Part shown: piece by piece, positions 1-5,335 of the stretch | Layout: each line of letters opens with the position of its first letter | Position numbering within the stretch: position 1 is the first letter of the stretch | NCBI GenBank assembly: GCA_017452035.1 | Contig: JAFTNE010000082.1 | Span: forward strand, 1 to 7,705 | Origin: Clostridia bacterium | GTDB lineage: Bacteria; Bacillota; Clostridia; Christensenellales; CAG-314 | Length of the DNA: 7,705 nucleotides | Reading direction: 5' to 3' | Program-made: the position numbers and the translations under genes | The notes under the pieces: model-generated | What the model saw: the letters and a program-made list of their open reading frames with translations, nothing else | Database searches by the model: none | What the model was told of the DNA's origin: nothing

Positions 1-2438
1 CTATCGAAAGAATGGAAGAAATCACCGGCAAAAAGTTCGGCGATAAGGAAAATCCTCTCCTTGTATCCGTTCGTTCCGGCGCTCGTGCATCCATGCCAGG
101 TATGATGGACACAATTTTGAACCTTGGTCTCAACGAAGAAGTAGTAGAAGTTCTTTCTGCTAAATCCGGCAACCCACGTTGGGCATGGGACTGCTATCGC
201 AGATTTATCCAAATGTTCTCCGACGTTGTTATGGAAGTTGGTAAAAAATATTTTGAAGAACTCATCGACAAGATGAAGCAAGAAAAGGGTGTTACATCCG
301 ACGTTGAATTGACAGCAGACGACCTCAAGGAACTTGCTAACCAATTCAAGGCAGAATACAAAGGAAAGTTGGGTACCGATTTTCCATCCGACCCAAAAGT
401 TCAACTCTTTGCTGCAATTGAAGCAGTATTCCGTTCTTGGGATAACCCACGTGCAAACATCTACCGTATGGATCACGACATCCCATACTCTTGGGGTACA
501 GCTGTAAACGTACAAGCAATGGCATTTGGTAACATGGGTGACGATTGTGGTACAGGTGTAGCATTTACACGTAACCCTGCAACAGGCGAAAAGGGCTTGA
601 TGGGCGAATTTTTGATGAACGCTCAAGGCGAAGACGTAGTTGCTGGTGTTCGTACACCAATGCCTATCTCTCAAATGGCTGAAATTTTGCCAGACGTTTA
701 CACACAATTCCTTGACGTTTGCAACATCTTGGAAAATCACTACCGTGATATGCAAGATATGGAATTCACAATCGAAAAGGGCAAGCTCTACATGCTTCAA
801 ACACGTAACGGTAAGCGTACAGCTGCTGCTGCTATCAAAATTGCTTGCGACCTTATTGACGAAGGTATGATTACCGAGCAAGAAGCTCTTCTCCAAATTG
901 ATGCTAAATCTTTGGATATGCTTCTTCACCCAACATTTGACGCTAACGCTCTTAAATCTGCTGACAAAAACAATGTTGTTGGTAAGGGTATTGCTGCAAG
1001 CCCAGGAGCTGCTGCTGGTACAATCGTATTTACACCAGAAGATGCAGTTACTCTTGGTAAGCAAAAGAAAAACGTAATTCTTGTTCGTCTTGAAACATCT
1101 CCAGAAGATATCGAAGGTATGAAGTACTCTCAAGGTATCTTGACAGTTCGTGGTGGTCAAACATCTCACGCCGCAGTAGTTGCACGTGGTATGGGTACTT
1201 GCTGTGTATCCGGTTGTGGCGACATCAAGATGGACGAAGCTAACAAGTGCTTTACACTTGGTGGCAAAGTATTTCACGAAGGTGACGAACTCTCCTTGGA
1301 CGGTTCCACAGGTAAAATTTACGATATCGCTATCAAGACAGTTCCAGCTGACCCATCCAGTGGTTACTTTGGACGTATCATGCAACTTGCTGACAAGTAC
1401 AAGCAACTTGGCGTACGCACAAACGCTGATACACCTGCTGACGCTCAACGCGCTGCAGAACTTGGTGCACAAGGTATTGGTCTTTGCCGTACAGAACACA
1501 TGTTCTTTGGCGAAGGTCGTATCGACAAGATTCGTGAAATGATCTGCGCAGAAACTGTTGCAGAACGTGAAGCAGCTCTTGCTAAGATCGAACCACTTCA
1601 ACAAGGCGACTTCGAAGGTTTGATGGAAGCTTTGGAAGGTAAACCAGTTACAATTCGTTTCTTGGATCCACCTCTCCACGAGTTTGTTCCAACTGAACAA
1701 AAAGACCTTGAACTTCTTGCTAACACAACAGGCAAATCCGTTGCTGAAATCAAGCAAATTTGCGATTCTCTCCACGAATTCAACCCAATGATGGGTCACC
1801 GTGGTTGCCGTCTCGCAGTAACATACCCCGAAATTGCAGTAATGCAAACAAAGGCTGTTATCAAGGCTGCTTTGGCTGTACAAGCTCGTCATGCTGACTG
1901 GAACATTGTTCCCGAAATCATGATCCCACTTGTTGGCGAAATCAAAGAATTGCAATACGTAAAGAGCGTTGTTGTTAAGACAGCTAACGAAGTTATTGCT
2001 CAAGCTGGTTCCGACATGCACTTCAAAGTAGGTACAATGATCGAAATCCCACGTGCTGCATTGACAGCTGACGAAATCGCTCAAGAAGCAGAATTCTTCA
2101 GCTTTGGTACAAACGACCTTACACAAATGACTTTCGGTTTCTCACGTGACGACGCAAGCAAGTTCTTGCCAAGCTACTACTCCACACAGATTTACGAAAG
2201 CGATCCATTTGCTCGTTTGGACCAAAAGGGTGTTGGCAAACTTGTTAAGATGGCTTGTGAACTTGGTCGTTCCACACGTCCTGATATCAAACTTGGTATC
2301 TGTGGTGAACATGGTGGTGACCCAAGCACAATCGAATTCTGCCACAAAGTTGGTCTCACATACGTTTCCTGCTCACCATACCGTGTGCCTATCGCTCGTC
2401 TTGCTGCTGCTCAAGCTGCAATCAAATTCCCAAGATAG
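1..2438 (+). CDS. ppdK: Pyruvate, phosphate dikinase (5'-truncated)
   Basis: Catalyses reversible conversion of ATP, phosphate and pyruvate to AMP, PPi and PEP in the cytoplasm. In anaerobes it often works as a PPi-dependent glycolytic enzyme. The reading frame is open from base 3, so the ATG at 12 is an internal Met and not the start. Numbering from that Met, the phosphorylated His is residue 386 (TSHA, bases 1167-1169) and the catalytic Cys is residue 764 (GICGEHGG, bases 2301-2303). In the well-studied Clostridium symbiosum enzyme (874 aa) these are His455 and Cys831, so about 70 N-terminal residues lie outside the window. Domains: ATP-grasp, incomplete (about 1-270, with the block VSVRSGARASMPGMMDT); swivelling phosphohistidine domain (about 320-440); PEP/pyruvate TIM barrel (about 445-805, with FLDPPLHEF and the C-terminal RVPIARLAAAQAA). 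The residue two before the TSHA Ser is Gln (GGQTSHAA) where Met is common. Codon choice is very biased (ACA, GGT, CTT, CCA), fitting high expression. Confidence 0.97.
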   Translation, partial: IERMEEITGKKFGDKENPLLVSVRSGARASMPGMMDTILNLGLNEEVVEVLSAKSGNPRWAWDCYRRFIQMFSDVVMEVGKKYFEELIDKMKQEKGVTSDVELTADDLKELANQFKAEYKGKLGTDFPSDPKVQLFAAIEAVFRSWDNPRANIYRMDHDIPYSWGTAVNVQAMAFGNMGDDCGTGVAFTRNPATGEKGLMGEFLMNAQGEDVVAGVRTPMPISQMAEILPDVYTQFLDVCNILENHYRDMQDMEFTIEKGKLYMLQTRNGKRTAAAAIKIACDLIDEGMITEQEALLQIDAKSLDMLLHPTFDANALKSADKNNVVGKGIAASPGAAAGTIVFTPEDAVTLGKQKKNVILVRLETSPEDIEGMKYSQGILTVRGGQTSHAAVVARGMGTCCVSGCGDIKMDEANKCFTLGGKVFHEGDELSLDGSTGKIYDIAIKTVPADPSSGYFGRIMQLADKYKQLGVRTNADTPADAQRAAELGAQGIGLCRTEHMFFGEGRIDKIREMICAETVAEREAALAKIEPLQQGDFEGLMEALEGKPVTIRFLDPPLHEFVPTEQKDLELLANTTGKSVAEIKQICDSLHEFNPMMGHRGCRLAVTYPEIAVMQTKAVIKAALAVQARHADWNIVPEIMIPLVGEIKELQYVKSVVVKTANEVIAQAGSDMHFKVGTMIEIPRAALTADEIAQEAEFFSFGTNDLTQMTFGFSRDDASKFLPSYYSTQIYESDPFARLDQKGVGKLVKMACELGRSTRPDIKLGICGEHGGDPSTIEFCHKVGLTYVSCSPYRVPIARLAAAQAAIKFPR

Positions 2439-2493
2439 TTGGAAATTTGCGAGTAGTGCAACTTGCACAAACGTATAATAACTAAACAAATTC

Positions 2494-2525
2494 AAAAGCC
2501 CTTGGGTTTTTCCAAGGGCTTTTTT
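2494..2525 (+). terminator. Intrinsic terminator of ppdK
   Basis: A 9-bp perfect stem, AGCCCTTGG (2497-2505) with CCAAGGGCT (2512-2520), closes a 6-base loop and is followed by a T run at 2521-2525. An A run before the stem (2494-2496) extends it and could give some function on the other strand. It lies about 56 bases after the ppdK stop and isolates ppdK from the next gene. Confidence 0.93.
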
Positions 2526-2553
2526 GTATGCTTTTTCAACTCAAAATTGGGTA

Positions 2554-2582
2554 TTTACATTTGACTGCGCAAGATGTATAAT
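2554..2582 (+). promoter_or_regulatory. Sigma-A type promoter of the DUF2804 gene
   Basis: TTTACA (2554-2559) and a consensus TATAAT (2577-2582) are separated by exactly 17 bases. This predicts a start of transcription near 2589 and a leader of about 60 bases. An overlapping alternative is TTGACT (2561-2566) with TATACG (2583-2588) at 16 bases. The site sits directly downstream of the ppdK terminator, so the gene is probably transcribed on its own. Confidence 0.7.
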
Positions 2583-2647
2583 TATACGTAGATATTGGGA
2601 GTATGCATTTTGTGCAAACACGTATCCCAGTGTACAAAGGGGGCAAT

Positions 2648-3676
2648 ATGAGCGAACAAACAATTTTGACTGCTGGCAAACTTTTGAACGAAAAGGGCGA
2701 CCTTTGTCAAGCAGGCTATGCAACAAGTCTTATCAAAGAGTACAATCGCAAGGACATCAAGGCAAGTGGTTGGCGCATCAAGGAGTGGGATTACTACTAC
2801 ATTGGCAACAACGAACGTGGCGTGGCGCTTACCATTGCCGACAACTCTTACATGTCACTTGTCTCTGCAAGTTACCTTGATTTTACAAACAAGTCCTTTG
2901 TTACCGAGTCGGAAATGCAATTTTTTACCTTTGGTAAACTCAAATTGCCTTCCACTTCTGCCGAAGGTGACGTTGTTTACAACAGCAAACGTGTACAAAT
3001 GAGTTTTTGCTTTGAGGATGGCAAGCGTGTTCTTAAATGCACTTTCAACAAGTGGGGTCCTAAAAAGCAATTGTTTGAAGTGTGTGCCGAACTAACAGAT
3101 GAGCCACGCGACTCCATGGTTATTGCCACTCCATTTGACAAGCCCAAACACTTCTATTACAACCAAAAAATCAACTGCATGACGGCAAAATGTACCTATT
3201 CTATTGGTGGCGAGCAAAACACCTTTGACGGTCTTGCCGTTTTGGACTGGGGTCGTGGCGTTTGGACGTACAAAAACACTTGGTACTGGGGCAGTTTGAA
3301 CACGACAGTCAATGGCCGGAAGGTAGGTTTTAACATTGGATATGGCTTTGGTAATACCGATGCAGCAAGCGAAAATATGATTTTTGTAGATGGTATTTGC
3401 CACAAGGTAGATCGTCTTACATTTGATATCCCCGTTGACGAAAAGGGCAAGGACGACTTTATGTCCCCATGGAAGATTGTTTCCAACGATGGCAAAATGA
3501 ACCTCACGTTTGAGCCAATTTTGGATCGTGCTGACATGATGTCAGTGGTTATTTTGGCATCCAACCAACACCAAGTATTTGGACGTTTCTATGGCGATTT
3601 GGTGCTTGATGACGGCAGTGTTATCACGCTTGACGGTCAAGTTGGCTTTGCTGAAAAGGTATTCAACAAGTGGTAA
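2648..3676 (+). CDS. DUF2804 family protein
   Basis: A 342-residue protein of unknown function that I recognise as a full-length DUF2804 protein. The basis is the family-type core: LDWGRGVWTYKNTWYWGS around residues 199-216 and NIGYGFGN followed by a S-E-N-M-I-F-V-D-G block at about 229-250. The pattern of many aromatic, Asp and Gly residues with alternating hydrophobic stretches suggests a mostly beta protein. The N-terminus starts directly with the domain (TAGKLLNEKGDLCQAGYA) and shows no signal peptide or membrane segment, so it should be cytoplasmic. The start at 2648 is chosen because AAAGGGGG (2636-2643) lies 4 bases upstream. An in-frame ATG at 2603 would add 15 residues but has no ribosome binding site and is only about 14 bases from the predicted transcript start. 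It is monocistronic: own promoter upstream, bidirectional terminator downstream, convergent neighbour. No reaction is known to me for this family, and the neighbours do not suggest one. Confidence 0.9.
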   Translation: MSEQTILTAGKLLNEKGDLCQAGYATSLIKEYNRKDIKASGWRIKEWDYYYIGNNERGVALTIADNSYMSLVSASYLDFTNKSFVTESEMQFFTFGKLKLPSTSAEGDVVYNSKRVQMSFCFEDGKRVLKCTFNKWGPKKQLFEVCAELTDEPRDSMVIATPFDKPKHFYYNQKINCMTAKCTYSIGGEQNTFDGLAVLDWGRGVWTYKNTWYWGSLNTTVNGRKVGFNIGYGFGNTDAASENMIFVDGICHKVDRLTFDIPVDEKGKDDFMSPWKIVSNDGKMNLTFEPILDRADMMSVVILASNQHQVFGRFYGDLVLDDGSVITLDGQVGFAEKVFNKW

Positions 3677-3709
3677 AATTTGCCATACGTGCGCTTTTTT
3701 TGATGTGTT

Positions 3710-3782
3710 TTGTATTGATACAAGCACAGCAAAGTAACACAGTTTTGCAAAACAAATCATATGTACATATGCTGATATGTGC
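3710..3782. repeat. Cluster of short palindromes in the convergent spacer
   Basis: Three palindromes follow one another between the DUF2804 stop and the terminator: TTGTATTGATACAA (3710-3723, two central bases unpaired), GTTTTGCAAAAC (3742-3753, perfect) and CATATGTACATATG (3758-3771, perfect). The third overlaps an alternative stem, GTACATAT (3763-3770) with ATATGTGC (3775-3782, one G-T pair). None is followed by a clear T run, so they are not terminators themselves. They may be RNA structures in the 3' end of the DUF2804 transcript, or protein-binding sites. No function is assigned. Confidence 0.5.
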
Positions 3783-3797
3783 AAAAACAATAAAGTT

Positions 3798-3826
3798 AAA
3801 AGCATAGGAGTTGTCCTATGCTTTTT
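3798..3826. terminator. Bidirectional intrinsic terminator between convergent genes
   Basis: A 9-bp perfect stem AGCATAGGA (3801-3809) with TCCTATGCT (3814-3822) and a GTTG loop is extended to 12 bp by flanking A and T runs. A T run follows on the + strand (3822-3826), and the A run before the stem gives a T run on the - strand. It can end both the DUF2804 transcript and the three-gene - strand operon whose last gene stops at 3868. Confidence 0.92.
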
Positions 3827-3867
3827 CTGTTTGCATTTTTATTCAAACTGGCTGTTTTATTTCGTTT

Positions 3868-4227
3868 TCAAAATACTCTTTGGATTATCAACGCCACAAC
3901 TGCACCAATGGCAGCAAACACCACGCGCCAAATGGCAGTGTTAAGCAGTTCGCGTCTACGTTGCACAAGCTCGCGTTCAAATGCCTTGCCCTTTTGTTTG
4001 AGGTTGATTACGTTGACAGTAGTACCATTTTTGTTTGATTTGGTGCACTCAAAGTATCCGTCATATTCCAACTGTTTTAGTATCACGTCCAGTTTTACAT
4101 CATCCAAATTGAACTTTTCCGGCACGCTTTGCAGTACAAATTTGTTTGCAACAATACAAGTGCCGTTGTTTTTCTTGCACAAATCAAAGATGGTTTTCAT
4201 CACCGATACTTCGTTTTTACTCAACAT
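3868..4227 (-). CDS. Tail-anchored winged-helix-like protein (paralogue 2)
   Basis: A 119-residue protein that I cannot assign to a named family. Residues about 4-90 look like a small winged-helix domain: a first helix (VSVMKTIFDLCKK), a middle helix with LQSVPEKFNLD (32-42), a likely recognition helix (KLDVILKQLEYDGYF) and a beta-wing (TTVNVINLKQKGKAF). A basic stretch (QRRREL, about 89-94) precedes a hydrophobic C-terminus (about 96-119, with VVFAAIGAVVALII), predicted to be one membrane segment with the N-terminal domain in the cytoplasm. It shares order of domains, length and the pattern L-Q-x-V-P-x-K-F-x-L-D with the gene just upstream, so the two are probably old tandem duplicates. The ATG at 4225-4227 lies 6 bases after the upstream stop; the ribosome binding site (AGAAAG) is weak, suggesting translational coupling. 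Last gene of the operon, ending about 40 bases before the shared terminator. DNA binding is inference from fold only. Confidence 0.8.
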   Translation of the reverse strand: MLSKNEVSVMKTIFDLCKKNNGTCIVANKFVLQSVPEKFNLDDVKLDVILKQLEYDGYFECTKSNKNGTTVNVINLKQKGKAFERELVQRRRELLNTAIWRVVFAAIGAVVALIIQRVF

Positions 4228-4233
4228 ATCTTT

Positions 4234-4599
4234 CTAAAATATCAACTGCCAAAGTAGCATTGCAATAAATGCGCCTACAAAAGCGCATGCGCCTACGCAC
4301 ACAAGTAGACTGCCAAACTGTTTGTTGCCAAGTTTTGCGCCCGTTGATTCTTTCCAGCCCTCCAAATGGTTTCGCGTTTTGGCTGTCACGCTCAAACAAA
4401 TGGTGTCCTTGTCGTGGTACTTTACGTCAATGTATTTTTGCTCCTTCAAAAAGCTAATAATCGAGCAAAAATCGTGCATGTCTAATGCAAATTTTGCAGG
4501 CACGTGTTGCAATAATACACTTTTTTCCAGCACGTTGTAGCCGTCACCAGCATGTTCGCTAAGTAGTTGCAAAACAGCATTTGTCTTTTTGTCTAACAA
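4234..4599 (-). CDS. Tail-anchored winged-helix-like protein (paralogue 1), TTG start
   Basis: A 121-residue protein of unrecognised family. The N-terminal ~85 residues resemble a winged helix: helix 1 (TNAVLQLLSEHA), a segment with LQHVPAKFALD (30-40), a likely recognition helix (FCSIISFLKEQKYIDV) and a short beta-wing. The last ~27 residues (95-121, LLVCVGACAFVGAFIAMLL) are strongly hydrophobic and should form one membrane anchor, so the protein would sit in the membrane with its head in the cytoplasm. The start is TTG at 4597-4599, directly after and in frame with the TGA of the alkyltransferase gene (4600-4602). A strong GGGAGG (4605-4610) lies 5 bases before the TTG and supports it. No other sensible start exists, since the next Met is residue 41 inside the domain. 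It is paralogous to the downstream gene, with the conserved L-Q-x-V-P-x-K-F-x-L-D block. The role is unknown; a membrane-tethered regulator is one possibility. Confidence 0.8.
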   Translation of the reverse strand: MLDKKTNAVLQLLSEHAGDGYNVLEKSVLLQHVPAKFALDMHDFCSIISFLKEQKYIDVKYHDKDTICLSVTAKTRNHLEGWKESTGAKLGNKQFGSLLVCVGACAFVGAFIAMLLWQLIF

Positions 4600-4932
4600 T
4601 CATTCCTCCCAAAGGTGCTTGTGTATATCCACTGTGTTTTCGTCCACAAAAGTTACACCTTCGCCAAGTAGCAAATCCCGTTGTACGGTTGCTCCACCAA
4701 AGGCAAATGCGCCTGCAAGATGTCCAAACCTATCCACCACGCGATGACATGGAATAACAAATGGCTGTGGGTTTACGTGCAATGCCCAGCCAACTTGGCG
4801 CGACATTCTTTTGTTGCCACAAAGTCGTGCAACTTGTCCGTAGGTTGCCACCTTGCCAACGGGTATGCGACTTACCACCTCGTACACCTTTTCAAAAAAT
4901 CCTTTGGTATTAGTTGTTTCCATTTTTGTCAT
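4600..4932 (-). CDS. MGMT-family protein (small O6-alkylguanine-DNA alkyltransferase-like)
   Basis: A 110-residue protein made of only the C-terminal DNA-binding/active-site domain of methylated-DNA-[protein]-cysteine methyltransferases. Visible motifs are VGKVATYGQVA (25-35, family Tyr31), the helix-turn-helix with GNKRMSRQVGWAL (39-51) where Arg45 matches the base-flipping arginine finger, and VIPCHRVV (59-66) with the acceptor Cys62. The N-terminal RNase H-like domain of Ada/Ogt is absent, as in the small alkyltransferase-like (ATL, e.g. YbaZ) proteins. ATLs, however, normally replace the Cys with Trp or another residue, and here it is kept. It could therefore either repair O6-alkylguanine by accepting the alkyl group, or bind such lesions and flag them. 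The start at 4932 is supported by AAAGGA (4940-4945), 7 bases upstream; an internal Met at residue 4 is less well placed. First gene of a three-gene - strand operon. Its last codons contain the ribosome binding site of the next gene. Confidence 0.92.
   Translation of the reverse strand: MTKMETTNTKGFFEKVYEVVSRIPVGKVATYGQVARLCGNKRMSRQVGWALHVNPQPFVIPCHRVVDRFGHLAGAFAFGGATVQRDLLLGEGVTFVDENTVDIHKHLWEE
4605..4610 (-). promoter_or_regulatory. Ribosome binding site that decides the TTG start
   Basis: GGGAGG on the - strand lies inside the final Trp-Glu-Glu codons of the alkyltransferase gene, 5 bases before the TTG at 4597-4599. It is the main reason to accept TTG as a start. The overlapping ATG at 4601-4603 is in another frame and opens only a short frame. 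Confidence 0.75.
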
Positions 4933-4980
4933 TGCGTATTCCTTTGTAAACGTTTTATATGTTGTTAAATTTGACTATGT

Positions 4981-5008
4981 ATTGTATCAAAATGTTGCAA
5001 ATGCACAA
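4981..5008 (-). promoter_or_regulatory. Proximal candidate promoter of the alkyltransferase operon
   Basis: On the - strand an extended -10, TGATACAAT (4981-4989), is preceded at 16 bases by a weak -35, TTGTGC (5003-5008). The predicted transcript start is near 4975, giving a leader of about 40 bases before the ATG at 4932. The TGn extension makes it plausible despite the poor -35. Confidence 0.4.
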
Positions 5009-5122
5009 GTGGCAATATTAGATAGTTCGGCGCATCAACAACAAGTTACTTTTGCTGTAAAAGGGTTGCAAGTAGGTTGTTAAACGCGCAGTATCAACAA
5101 AATTTGGGGACAATTTGACTTA

Positions 5123-5151
5123 ATTATACTTTTTTGATATGCCTTTGTCAA
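5123..5151 (-). promoter_or_regulatory. Perfect consensus sigma-A promoter, - strand
   Basis: On the - strand TTGACA (5146-5151) and TATAAT (5123-5128) are separated by exactly 17 bases, an exact match to the housekeeping consensus. Transcription would start near 5116 and run toward the alkyltransferase gene, whose ATG is at 4932, so the leader would be about 185 bases. No intrinsic terminator is visible between the two. It is back-to-back with the tmk promoter, with about 33 bases between the two -35 boxes. Confidence 0.75.
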
Positions 5152-5184
5152 TATATTATGTTTTACACAACTTTTGCCAAAGGC

Positions 5185-5213
5185 TTGAAAATTATCGAAA
5201 TATATGGTAATAT
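5185..5213 (+). promoter_or_regulatory. Promoter of the tmk-holB-ricT operon
   Basis: TTGAAA (5185-5190) and TAATAT (5208-5213) are 17 bases apart, and TGG directly before the -10 makes it an extended -10. A start near 5220 would leave a leader of about 115 bases. The TATAAT at 5223-5228 lacks a properly spaced -35 and is a weaker alternative. Confidence 0.6.
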
Positions 5214-5230
5214 TAAGTGTAATATAATAG

Positions 5231-5280
5231 GCAACTATTGCAAACTGCCAATAGCGTTGCACAGGTATAGCAAAATGCTA
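5231..5280 (+). other. Two stem-loops in the tmk leader
   Basis: The first stem pairs GCAACTATTG (5231-5240) with CAATA (5249-5253) and GTTGC (5256-5260), giving 10 bp with a 2-base bulge and an 8-base loop. The second is TAGCA (5268-5272) with TGCTA (5276-5280) and an AAA loop. No T run follows, so these are not terminators. They may stabilise the leader or mark a small regulatory element; no known riboswitch class is recognised. Confidence 0.4.
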
Positions 5281-5335
5281 CGCTTGGCTACTTTGCAGAT
5301 GCAGTACGTAAATCACTACAAAAGGAAGTGTCAAC

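Larger units (their letters stand above)
4933..5335. other. Divergent intergenic region (403 bases, no gene seen)
   Basis: An AT-rich spacer between the - strand alkyltransferase operon and the + strand tmk operon. It holds three promoter candidates (listed separately), leader hairpins before tmk, and short repeats. The repeats include AATTTGACT at 4968-4976 and 5112-5120, and GTTGTTAAA followed by GTATCAA at 4961-4990 and 5076-5097. Open frames across it (for example + 5134-5406 and - 5080-5262) lack ribosome binding sites and protein-like composition. I see no tRNA, T-box specifier or known riboswitch core. Confidence 0.7.

Noticed and set aside
1180..1542. 120-codon + frame inside ppdK (and a similar 110-codon frame at 2146-2478)
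   Set aside because: Long off-frame openness comes from the strong codon bias of ppdK; the Leu/Thr/Val-rich translations match no protein pattern.
2474..2479. TATAAT after the ppdK stop as a promoter for the DUF2804 gene
   Set aside because: No -35 box at usable spacing, and it lies upstream of the strong terminator at 2494-2525.
2603..2647. Upstream ATG extending the DUF2804 protein by 15 residues
   Set aside because: No ribosome binding site, and it is very close to the predicted transcript start; AAAGGGGG clearly serves the ATG at 2648.
3681..3701. T run at 3695-3701 as a separate DUF2804 terminator
   Set aside because: No stable stem precedes it; the hairpin at 3798-3826 is the convincing terminator.
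4600..4602. TGA read as a sense codon (recoded genetic code), fusing the alkyltransferase to the membrane protein
   Set aside because: tmk also ends in TGA at a normal ATGA overlap, Trp is coded by TGG throughout, and a good ribosome binding site precedes the TTG. Rare read-through remains possible.
5003..5030. Five-codon frame (ATG CGC CGA ACT ATC TAA, about 5015-5032 on the - strand) as a leader peptide
   Set aside because: No ribosome binding site and no attenuator structure after it; easily expected by chance.
5115..5143. + strand promoter TTGACT-17-TATGCC for tmk
   Set aside because: The -10 is poor, and the site overlaps the exact-consensus - strand promoter; the TTGAAA-17-TAATAT site nearer tmk is better.
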